Source: Mannheimia haemolytica | Lineage (GTDB): Bacteria; Pseudomonadota; Gammaproteobacteria; Enterobacterales; Pasteurellaceae | Reading direction: 5' to 3' | Assembly: GCA_900638155.1 (NCBI GenBank) | Contig: LR134495.1 | Coordinates: 1,302,001-1,366,000, forward strand | DNA length: 64,000 bases | Shown: in pieces, positions 52,478 through 62,100 of the stretch | How positions within the stretch are numbered: position 1 is the first letter of the stretch | Layout: each line of letters begins with the position of its first letter | The notes under the pieces: model-generated | Databases searched by the model: none | Told to the model about the DNA's origin: nothing | The model's input: the letters and a program-made list of their open reading frames with translations, nothing else | Made by a program: the position numbers and the translations under genes

Positions 52478-53017
52478 ATGCAGAAATATCAGCCGGAGAT
52501 TCATAGGAGACGTTCAATTCGTCTAAAGCATTATGATTACCGATCACAAGGATTCTATTTCATTACTATTTGTTGTAAAAATAAACACCATTTTCTCGGT
52601 GAGATTGTCGATGATGAAATGAGGCTCAATCAGATTGGGAATATTGTACGTCAATGCTGGGAAGATATACCACATTATTTCCCAAACGTAAGCTTACATA
52701 GCTTTGTAATTATGCCTAATCATTTACACGGCATTATTGAAATTGTCGAAACTGTAGGGGCAAATCATCATTTGCCCCAATGTATAAGGGCGAAAAATGT
52801 TTCGCCCCTACGGGGAACATCACAAACAATCGGTTCTATTGTGAGAGGTTTTAAAATTGGTGTAACTAAATGGGTTCGTCAAAATACCGATATTTCTGAA
52901 ATTTGGCAACGGAATTATTATGAACACATTATTCGTAATGAAAAATCGTACTTCCAAATTATCGAATATATTGAAAACAATCCCTTAAAATGGGTGGAAG
53001 ATTGTTTTTATTCATAA
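52478..53017 (+). CDS. REP-associated tyrosine transposase (RAYT, Y1/TnpA_REP family)
   Basis: 179 residues. A single-strand Y1 nuclease of the IS200-like superfamily, domesticated to act on REP sequences. The HUH motif is HLHGIIEI (MPNHLHG around residue 85). The family's FYFITICCKNKHHF segment and the GSIVRGFKIGVTKWVRQ stretch with the C-terminal IWQRNYYEHIIRN follow. The tyrosine of NYYEHIIRN is the likely nucleophile. Residues 93-111 are encoded by a 58-base REP-like element (52754-52811) inside the gene. It follows comEC closely and has no terminal inverted repeats of an insertion sequence. Confidence 0.9.
   Translation: MQKYQPEIHRRRSIRLKHYDYRSQGFYFITICCKNKHHFLGEIVDDEMRLNQIGNIVRQCWEDIPHYFPNVSLHSFVIMPNHLHGIIEIVETVGANHHLPQCIRAKNVSPLRGTSQTIGSIVRGFKIGVTKWVRQNTDISEIWQRNYYEHIIRNEKSYFQIIEYIENNPLKWVEDCFYS
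52754..52811. repeat. REP-like double hairpin inside the RAYT gene
   Basis: GTAGGGGCAAAT...ATTTGCCCC (52754-52778) is followed after 9 bases by GGGCGAAA...TTTCGCCCCTAC (52788-52811). Size, ends and two-hairpin layout match 28396-28453. The frame stays open, reading VGANHHLPQ and AKNVSPLRG. Confidence 0.85.
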
Positions 53018-53020
53018 TGT

Positions 53021-53052
53021 TGTTCCTTATAACCCTCATAAATTAAGGAACA
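53021..53052. terminator. Hairpin between RAYT and queA; right repeat copy
   Basis: TGTTCCTTA (53021-53029) and TAAGGAACA (53044-53052) form a 9-bp stem with a 14-base loop. The right arm belongs to the second copy of ATTAAGGAACA (53042-53052) and contains the queA stop codon. T-tracts are absent. Confidence 0.5.
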
Positions 53053-54128
53053 TCACTCAACGCATTTGGGTTTTTATTGATAAACATCGCATCGCCATAG
53101 CTGAAAAAACGGTATTTTGCTTCTACTGCGTGGGCGTAGGCGTTCATCGTATTTTTGTAGCCGGCGAACGCCGAGACTAACATAATTAGCGTGGATTCCG
53201 GTAAATGGAAATTGGTTACTAACGCATCAATGACTTTAAAGGTTTTTCCCGGGTAAAGGAAAATAGCGGTGTCAGAAAAGAACGGTGCAATTAATTTCCC
53301 GTCTTTTTCAGCCGCTTGGGCGGCACTTTCAACCGAACGCACTGATGTCGTACCAACCGCAATGACTCGTTTTCCTTTAGCTTTCGTTGCAAGAATTTTA
53401 TCAACGACTTCTTGGCTCACTTCGGCATATTCGGCGTGCATTTTATGATCTTCAATGGTTTCTACCCGTACCGGCTGGAAAGTACCTGCACCAACGTGTA
53501 GTGTCACGAAAGCAGTTTCGACTCCTTTTGCTTTTAGTTTTTCAAGCATTGCATTATCAAAATGCAAACCGGCGGTAGGGGCTGCAACTGCACCTAACAC
53601 TTTGCTGTAAACCGTTTGATAACGCTCTTGGTCGGCGTCTTCATCAGGGCGGTCAATATAAGGTGGAAGTGGCATATGACCGGCTTGCTGTAGCAATTCA
53701 AATAATGGCTGATCTCCGTTAAACTCCAATTCAAATAGAGTATCGTGGCGAGCTACCATTGTTGCTGTAAAGCCTTTTCCTTCACCTAGCTTATCTTCCC
53801 CAAAGATCAATTCAGCCCCTTCTTTCGGTGCTTTTGAGGCTTTAACGTGAGCCAAGCAACGGTGTTCATCTAACACACGTTCTACTAATGCTTCTACTTT
53901 ACCGCCACTCGGTTTTCGACCATAAAGACGAGCCGGGATCACCCGAGTGTTATTGAAGATCAACAGATCACCTTCGTTGATATGGTCGTATAAATCCACA
54001 AATTGTTGGTCGGCAAATACCCCTGTTTCTCCGTTTAAATGTAGTAAACGGCTGGCAGAGCGTTCAGCAGTCGGGTAACGAGCAATCAGCTCATCGGGTA
54101 AGTTGAAATGAAAATCTGAAACTAACAC
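53043..54128 (-). CDS. queA: S-adenosylmethionine:tRNA ribosyltransferase-isomerase
   Basis: 361 residues (E. coli 356). Makes epoxyqueuosine in tRNA by moving the ribosyl part of SAM to 7-aminomethyl-7-deazaguanine. The start [19 protein letters not shown], the [15 protein letters not shown] segment, [16 protein letters not shown] and [18 protein letters not shown] are conserved. The frame ends inside the repeat next to the RAYT gene (final Val-Pro-stop). tgt is not adjacent within the window. Confidence 0.97.
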   Translation of the reverse strand: MLVSDFHFNLPDELIARYPTAERSASRLLHLNGETGVFADQQFVDLYDHINEGDLLIFNNTRVIPARLYGRKPSGGKVEALVERVLDEHRCLAHVKASKAPKEGAELIFGEDKLGEGKGFTATMVARHDTLFELEFNGDQPLFELLQQAGHMPLPPYIDRPDEDADQERYQTVYSKVLGAVAAPTAGLHFDNAMLEKLKAKGVETAFVTLHVGAGTFQPVRVETIEDHKMHAEYAEVSQEVVDKILATKAKGKRVIAVGTTSVRSVESAAQAAEKDGKLIAPFFSDTAIFLYPGKTFKVIDALVTNFHLPESTLIMLVSAFAGYKNTMNAYAHAVEAKYRFFSYGDAMFINKNPNALSDVP

Positions 54129-54285
54129 GGTTATTTTATTCTCTTATAGTATAAAAATGGCGGAGATTTTAGCATAAAAACCGATTGACGTCAGAAGATG
54201 TAAAGCACTTCAAAAATTGGAGTTTGCAAAACACCATAAATTTTTATAGACTAAAAAAGATTCAATATCTTATTGGCGTAATCCT

Positions 54286-56055
54286 ATGAAATATTCACAA
54301 AATTTAATTTTAAGTTCGCTGTTGTTAAGTATTTCTTTCGCTGCGGAGGCAGACTCAAGAGCTGCACAAACACACATTGATGCAACTCAACAACAAATTG
54401 ATGCTGCCCAGCAACACCGTCAACAGCAATACCAACAAAGCCAAGCAGAAAAATTTCAGCCGAAAGCTGATGTGCGGCTCGAGACACAAATCACTGATAC
54501 ACTTACTCTTTCCAATCACGAATTGCCTTGTTACCCCATTCATCAAATCACCCTCATTGACTATTCGCCTGATAATTCTCTGACTACCAGCCAATTCCAA
54601 TGGGCGTTTGAAAAAGCGGCAAAATCACTTCATTTGACACTACCGCATTGTTTCGGTGGTGAAGGGTTAGGCGTGTTGATGAAGCAAATCCAAAACGAAA
54701 TTATCGGCAAAGGTTATGTCACCACACGAGTGGTCACTGCAGAACAAGATTTACGTGGCGGAAAATTAGTCTTAACCGTGATTCCAGGCAAAATACGCAA
54801 TACCTTAGTGGTAGATAGCGGCAAAGTACCGCGTTTTACCAAGCTGCACGCCTTAACCGGTTTTACTTTTGCCGAAGGCGATATTCTGAATGTGCGAGAT
54901 ATTGAGCAGTCGTTGGAAAACCTAAAACGGGTGCCGACGGCGGAGGCAAATATTGAGATTTTACCCAGTTCAAGTGAAAAAGCGGAGGTGGGAGACAGTG
55001 ATTTAAAAATCAGCTATTCGCAAGCGTTTCCATTTCGCTTAAATCTTGGTCTGGACGATGCCGGCTCGAAATCCACAGGCAAATTACAAACCTCAGCCAC
55101 GCTGTCTATAGATAATATTTTTTCGGCAAATGACCTGTTCTATACCTCTTTTACCCATTCGATGAAACAAAAAGGCGATGATAACGGCAGACGTGCCAGT
55201 AAGAACCTCACGTTTTACTATTCCGTGCCGTTTGGCTATTGGCAGTTAGCGTTTTCGCACACTCATCATCGTTATCACCAAGAAGTATTTGGTGCCTTTG
55301 ACAAGAGCTATCTCTACGCCGGTGAAAGTGATACCGATAAATTAACCCTTTCTTATCTGCTTTATCGTGATGCCAAACGCAAAACGACCTTGTCCGGTTC
55401 ACTTTGGTCACGCCAGTCGCAAAACTATATTGACGGCTCAGAAATTGAAGTACAAAAACGCCGAATGGCAGGTTGGGAAGCCGGTTTTTCGCATAAAGAA
55501 TATTTCCCGACCGCTACGCTTGAGCTTTCGGCTAATTTCAAACGAGGTACGGCAGCACGAGGGGCATTATCGGCACCTGAGGAAGATTATGGTGAAGGGA
55601 CTTCTCGCCCTAAAATCATCATGGCAAGTGCAAGTCTGACGAAACCGTTTTTTTGGGGCAAGCAGCCATGGCAGTGGCAAAGTAGTCTAAATGCTCAGTG
55701 GAATAAAACTCCACTGGTTCCGCAAGACCGCTTTTCCATTGGCGGGCGTTACACCATACGTGGATTTGACGGTGAATTGACGCTTTCCGGTGAACGTGGC
55801 TGGAACTGGCGTAATGAGTTGAGCTGGCAATTTAATCCGAGCCACGCTTTTTATTGGGCGGTAGATGGTGGTCGAGTGTCCGGTTGGGCAACGGAAAATC
55901 AGCTCGGACATCATTTAATGGGAACAGCCATTGGGTTTCGGGGTGGAGTTAAAGGATTTAGTTATGACGTGTTTGTCGGTAGACCGATGCGAAAACCGGA
56001 AGGGTTTAAAACCTCAGATACCGTTGCCGGTTTTAATATTGGCTACAATTTTTAA
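54286..56055 (+). CDS. Two-partner secretion outer-membrane transporter (TpsB, ShlB/FhaC/CdiB family)
   Basis: 589 residues. A signal peptide (1-22, cut near AEA) is followed by a Gln/Ala-rich helix with QQQ repeats (residues 25-55). POTRA domains follow (about 75-235), the first starting LPCYPIHQITLIDYS. Then comes a 16-strand barrel ending with Phe (FNIGYNF), the signal read by the BAM machinery. The barrel's L6 motif is RYTIRGFDGE. The partner exoprotein starts 51 bases downstream, so the pair forms one unit. It would export that exoprotein and probably no other. Confidence 0.95.
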   Translation: MKYSQNLILSSLLLSISFAAEADSRAAQTHIDATQQQIDAAQQHRQQQYQQSQAEKFQPKADVRLETQITDTLTLSNHELPCYPIHQITLIDYSPDNSLTTSQFQWAFEKAAKSLHLTLPHCFGGEGLGVLMKQIQNEIIGKGYVTTRVVTAEQDLRGGKLVLTVIPGKIRNTLVVDSGKVPRFTKLHALTGFTFAEGDILNVRDIEQSLENLKRVPTAEANIEILPSSSEKAEVGDSDLKISYSQAFPFRLNLGLDDAGSKSTGKLQTSATLSIDNIFSANDLFYTSFTHSMKQKGDDNGRRASKNLTFYYSVPFGYWQLAFSHTHHRYHQEVFGAFDKSYLYAGESDTDKLTLSYLLYRDAKRKTTLSGSLWSRQSQNYIDGSEIEVQKRRMAGWEAGFSHKEYFPTATLELSANFKRGTAARGALSAPEEDYGEGTSRPKIIMASASLTKPFFWGKQPWQWQSSLNAQWNKTPLVPQDRFSIGGRYTIRGFDGELTLSGERGWNWRNELSWQFNPSHAFYWAVDGGRVSGWATENQLGHHLMGTAIGFRGGVKGFSYDVFVGRPMRKPEGFKTSDTVAGFNIGYNF

Positions 56056-56106
56056 TGAATGATTGAGCATATTGTATTAAGTATATTGTGCTATTAAGGA
56101 ATTATT

Positions 56107-59100
56107 ATGAATAAGCATTGTTTTCGCACTATTTTCAGCAAGACCTTACAACGTATCGTGGTGGTATCTGAATTAGCAAAATCAGCAGGTAAATCAGAAA
56201 GTGAAAGTATGACAAGCGGTGCAATTTTACAAAAAATTTGCAAAATTCGACCGCTTGCGTTCAGCTTGTTCTGTGCGTTGGGATTCGTTACCTTATCAGA
56301 TAACGCTATGGCGGAAACCTTGATTATTCAAGCCGATAGCACTGCACCGAAAAATCAGCAGCCGATTATTTTGCAAACTGCCAACGGGCTGCCGCAAATC
56401 AATATTCAAACCCCGAACGATAAAGGGCTGTCGCACAACAAATATAGCCAATTTGACGTAGCGGAGAAGGGGGCAATCCTCAACAACAGCCGCACCAACA
56501 CCGCCACCCAACAAGCCGGTATGGTGCAAGGCAACCCATACCTTGCCCGTGGTGAAGCGAAGGTGATTTTAAATGAAGTCAATTCCAGCAAGCCTTCGGT
56601 AATGAAGGGCTATGTGGAAGTGGCAGGCAAAAAAGCGGAGGTAATTATCGCTAACCCGAGCGGCCTGCACTGTGACGGCTGCGGCATTATCAATGCAGAC
56701 CGTGCCACGCTCACCACCGGCAAACCGCAGATAAACCAAGGCAATTTAGAAGGTTTTGTGGTGGAAAAAGGCAAGGTGACGGTTGCCGGCAAAGGACTAG
56801 ACAACAGCCGAGTGGATTACACCGACATCCTTGCCCGAGAAGCGAAAATCAACGCCGGTGTCTGGTCGAAAAAAGAGACCAAAGTCATTACCGGCAAAAA
56901 TACCGTCAAGCGGTCAAATTCCGACAAAAATTTGCAAATTATTCACACAAACCAACCGCTTGCAGGGGAAGAAAAACCGCAGGTGGCAATTGATGTGGGC
57001 GAACTGGGCGGAATGTATGCCGGCAAAATTCACCTGATTGGCACGGAACAGGGTGTGGGCGTGCGTAACGCAGGACATATTGGGGCGAGTGCCGAAACGC
57101 TCACGATCGACAGCCAAGGGCGAATTGTAAACAGCGGCACGTTCAACGCCCAAAAACAAGTGCAACTCAACGCCCAACACGGAATTGAAAACCACGGTAA
57201 AATCGAAAATAAACAGGGCGATATTCAGCTTAAATCGAAAGCCGATATTCAAAATAGCGGTTCGATTGTTGCTCGAAGTGGCGATATTCAGAAAAAAGCC
57301 GATACTAAAATCCAGCAAAGTGGCGAAACGGTCGCAAAAGGCAATATCACCTACACCGCCCGCCAAATTCACGCTGACAAAAACTCACTGATTGCCGCTG
57401 GGGTAGATATTACAGACACCGCACTGGGCGAAGTGCGGAAGCTGGAGGCTCAATCTGCGACAGGGAAAACCATTCAACTCACTGCCCCAGAAAAAACCAC
57501 CGTGCAGGGTAAAAATATCGCTTCGGGTAAAATTAACGTTGCGGCGGCTGAGATTGATGCCAATCAGAGCCAAAATAATGCCCATACCGTTGAATACAGT
57601 GCCAAATCGGGCGATATTCAGGCGAATAGTGCGCAGTTTAGTGCAAATCAGATCAAGCTTACCACCCCAAAATGGCTTTCCACCGAAGGAAGCCAGCTAA
57701 CCGCAGAGGTGATTGAGACCCAACAAGCAAATTTAAATGCTCGTGGCTCGGTTTGGAAGCAAACCGGTGAGCAGGATTTTCGCTTAAAAGCAGAGAATAT
57801 CCATACTGACTCGGCTCGTTTTTCAGTAGGTGGACATTTTGAGATTGACGGTAATCGTTTAACAAATAATCAAGGGCTATTAAGTAGTGGCAAGCGGTTA
57901 GGGCTAAATTTAAATGATGCTGTGGATTCAGTCGATGGCAAATTGGTTGCAAAAGGCGAGTTATCTATTCGTGCTCCATTGCTGAATAATCAGCAAGGTC
58001 TGATTTTGAGTGGCGAAAAACAGGCGATTACGGTCAATACGTTAAAAAATCAATCGGGGGTGATCACCTCTCAAACGGAGCAAACCCTTGATATAACTAG
58101 CGAACTGCAAAATCAAGGCGGGCGAATTTCCGCCAGCGGTGTTGCGATTAACGCTCAATCCTTAGATAACCGTGAGCAGGGAGAAATCAGTTCAGCAAAA
58201 GGGTTAGCGATCACAGTTTCCCAACAAGTAGATAATCGGCACGGTGTTATTCAAAGTATGGGAAATCTCACCCTAAATAGTACGCTTTTGGATAACCAAG
58301 CTGGTGTACTGAAATCGGCCACAGATATCACGCTCAATGTACCGACTGTCTTAAATAATCGGATCTCGGAAAACGGATCGCTGATTGAAGCGGGTAACTC
58401 ACTTACGATGAACAGCTCCGTAGTTGAAAACCAAGGCACCTTGGCACGCCAACCTCAGCCAACACAGGGGATTATTGCATCGCAGTTTGTACTGAACGGC
58501 GCAAAACAGCTCAATAATGAAAAAGGCGGTATTTATATCGGCTCATCAGCACGATTTACCCTCAGCGACAGCTTAAATAACCGTAATGGGGAAATTTTAA
58601 GTTGGGGCGATCTGGCTATTTTCGGCGGAAAATCACTCACAATGACGAATACCGAGGGAAAAGTTTCTGCAAATAATGGTTTGGAGATCACTGCCAAAGC
58701 GTTATCCGGTGATGGTGATGTACAAGCAGGCGATATTCGCCTGAATTTGCAAGAGAACTTTGATATTACCAAAGATATCAATGCGAATAGGTCGATGATT
58801 ATTCAGACTGAGGGAGATATTCTCAATCGCAAAAAATTAGCCGCAAATGACCGCTTGCAGCTCACGGCAAACCAAATAACCAATGCACAAAATGCCCGAA
58901 TAAGTTCGGCAGATACCCGTTTGACAGCAACTTTAACCGTCTATAATGAAGGCTTAATCAATAGCCGCTCGGACAACGATAACGCTCAAACTGTGATTAA
59001 AGCTCAAGAAATCCACAATATCGGCACAGGGAAAATTTATGGCGATAAGGTGGTACTAGGTGCGGAGAGGATACTAAATCAAGATAAAGACGGGACCTCT

Positions 59101-62100
59101 GCCACTATTGCTGCTCGTCAATCTCTCGGTTTAGCGGCTAAAGTAATTGAAAATAATACCCTAGTTTATGAAGCGAATAAGAAAAGCGGTTCATTAATAT
59201 ATAGCGGAGGAGAGATAGCGATTGGGCGTCAATTAAATGAGCAAGATACCGTTATTGGCAACGCAGAGCAGCTACATAACCGCAGCAGTATTATTGAAGC
59301 TGAAGGGCGTATTCAGTTGAATGCGGATAAGGTAGCGAATGTAAATAGTCATTATCGTTCGGAATTGGAGACCACTGATCGCCAAACTGTGAACGAACAT
59401 TTTATTTTGCCAAGAGATAAGCATAATCGAGGTGGAAGTGATGTATATGATAACGGGCATTTGCCGACAATTAATGTGAATCAACTCCGCAAAGGCTACT
59501 ATCGCAAAACGTGGAGCTATTGGCAAAAGTATGATGATGATGCTTTAACGGTTATTACGGATATTAATCAAATTACCGATAAAACCATATTGGCTAAACC
59601 GAACGCCTTAAAATGTGACGATCAAAATATGCTGAATTGTGTAGCATTACCAGCAGGTGAATACAAAAAAGATAGTCCTGTTTGGCAAAAATTTGGGATA
59701 CTGGCACCTGAAGTTGATCAGCCCGAAATGACACCGGAAATTGTTCGTGCAATGAATGAAGAAGATGCTGCAACTCAACATTTAAGTGAAGCTGAACAGG
59801 ATAAATTACTGCGAGACCAAGAAAATGGTATTGCACCTGTTGTTCCGGCAAAACCGATAGAACCGGTTAGAGAAGCTACGGAAACAGAAACCCAATATCA
59901 AAAACGGTTAGAAACGTATCAAACAGAACTAAAAAACTATGAAGCTGCAGAAGCTTCCTATCAGCGTTATGTGCTATTAAAACCATTTATTGATTGGCAA
60001 GCTAAATATGGCAATCGTATGCAGGAGCTAGATGAGGCAATAGCAGCTCACAATAGCAATATTTTAGGGCGAGAATATGCACATTTCTGGAATTTGTGGA
60101 TCAATGAGCGTATGGTGAAAGAGAATATCACTAAAGCCAGCTTACCGGCACAGATCTTGGCAGGTGGCGATCTCACTTATCAAAGCGATGAGTTTATCAA
60201 CGATAAAAGTTGGGTTATTGCAGGCAAAGCGTTAAATCCGATTGGTAGAGGTAGAATTACTAACCTTGATGATGCTGATGCCGTTCGCCAAGATTGGGAA
60301 CTGGGAAGACGTCAATTCTCTTTTACTGAGTACCACGGAGGCACAAAAAATCGCCACTCTCGCTACGATGAAAATGATGGTCCTCTCGCTCGTTTAAAAG
60401 AAGTCCATAAGGATATGAATATTTTTGTCGAGCTGGAAAATACTTCACCGACCGCTTATACAGATTATGTGGACGCTAAAGCAGCAAATGCCGTGAAGCC
60501 GGAAGGCAATCAGGTTGAACGGGGTAATCTACCCGATGCCCCTAATCCGCCAACAATGGCGATTGAACGCATACCAAGCCCGAATGCAGCCGCATTTGAG
60601 GTTCGCTCAATGACGGTCGATACCCGTTTGCCAAACCAAGGGCTTTATCGTATTAACCCTCAAGCGGATAGCCACGTTCTGATCGAAACCGATCCGAATT
60701 TCACCGATAAAAAACGCTGGTTAAGCAGTGATTATATGTTCAATGCCCTACGCTACGACCATAACAATGTGCATAAACGTTTGGGCGATGGTTTTTATGA
60801 ACAGCGCTTAATTCGAGAGCAAATCAACCGCTTAACCGGCAGACAATTTTTGGGCGGCTATACGGATTTTGATAGCCAATATAAAGCCTTGATGGATGCC
60901 GGCATCACTTTTGCGCAGAAGTTTAATCTACGGTTGGGCATTACCTTATCGCCGGAGCAAGTGGCAAGCTTGACCAGTGACATTGTCTGGTTTGAAACCC
61001 AAACGGTTCGCTTGCCAAACGGTGAAACGGTGTCGGTATTAGTGCCGAAAGTGTATGCCCTTGCACGCAAAGGTGATATTGACGGCAAAGGTAGTTTGAT
61101 TTCCGCCGATACACTGACAATCAACAGCAAAGAGATAGTAAACCAAGGCACGATAGCCGGCCGCCGTTTGGCACAGTTTAATGCCGAATGGTTAGAGAAT
61201 AGTGGCACACTCAGTGGTGGCGTGCTTGCTGCCAAAGTGAGCGGTGATCTGGAGAATATTGGCGGCAAGATTGAAGCGGATAAAGCGATTTTGCTGGATA
61301 TTGCGGGCAATTTTAACCATACCTCCACCACCCGAACCACACAGATTGACCTAGACGGTTTTAAACGTACTGAAACCAATCTTGACCGTAAAGCTCTACT
61401 GCACGTTAAAGATGAAAATGGACTGCTGCAAGTACAGGCAGGCAACATCACCTCAGCAGGCGCAGACATCATCAATGACGGACAGGGGCAGACCTACTTA
61501 TCTGCAAAAAATCAGTTGAATTTGACCGCTTTACAGGTTGGTTTTGACGAAAAGATGGGCGGAGGAAATCATTATCGCAATGAGGCAGTGAATGATGTAG
61601 TTATCTCGAATGTTAAAGGTAATGGCAATGTGACACTGGTTGCTAGAGATATTTATTCAGAGGGTGCGGATTTAGATTTTAAAAACCGCTTGGCGTTGAT
61701 TGCGGAGAATAATGTGGTGCTGGGTACGGCGATACGCACCAGTGAATTTGAAGAGCTCCACAAATATAAAGGCGGTAGTGCGGTCTCGAAGAAAACCAAA
61801 ACGGCTTACGACCGAGTAAATGAAACCTTGCATAAAGGTTCTGAGCTAACAGGTGAAAACATTGTGATTCAAGCAGGCAATGATATTCAAGGCGAAAGCA
61901 TTCTTGCTGTCTCACGCAGTGGCGATATTGATATTATCGGCGGTAATAATGTAACGCTCAGTTCGGCAACAAACCAACTTTCGGAACAGCATATTCGTGA
62001 GACAAAACGCAGCGGTTTCCTGAACGGGGGTGAAATCGGCTTTACTATCGGCAGCCAAAAAACACGTCAAGAGAATACCTTAGACGGAGCAATCCAAAGC

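Noticed and set aside
60858..61475. A 205-codon frame on the minus strand inside the giant exoprotein gene
   Set aside because: It is Ser/Leu/Pro-rich low-quality sequence antisense to a certain coding frame, one of many such shadows in that gene.
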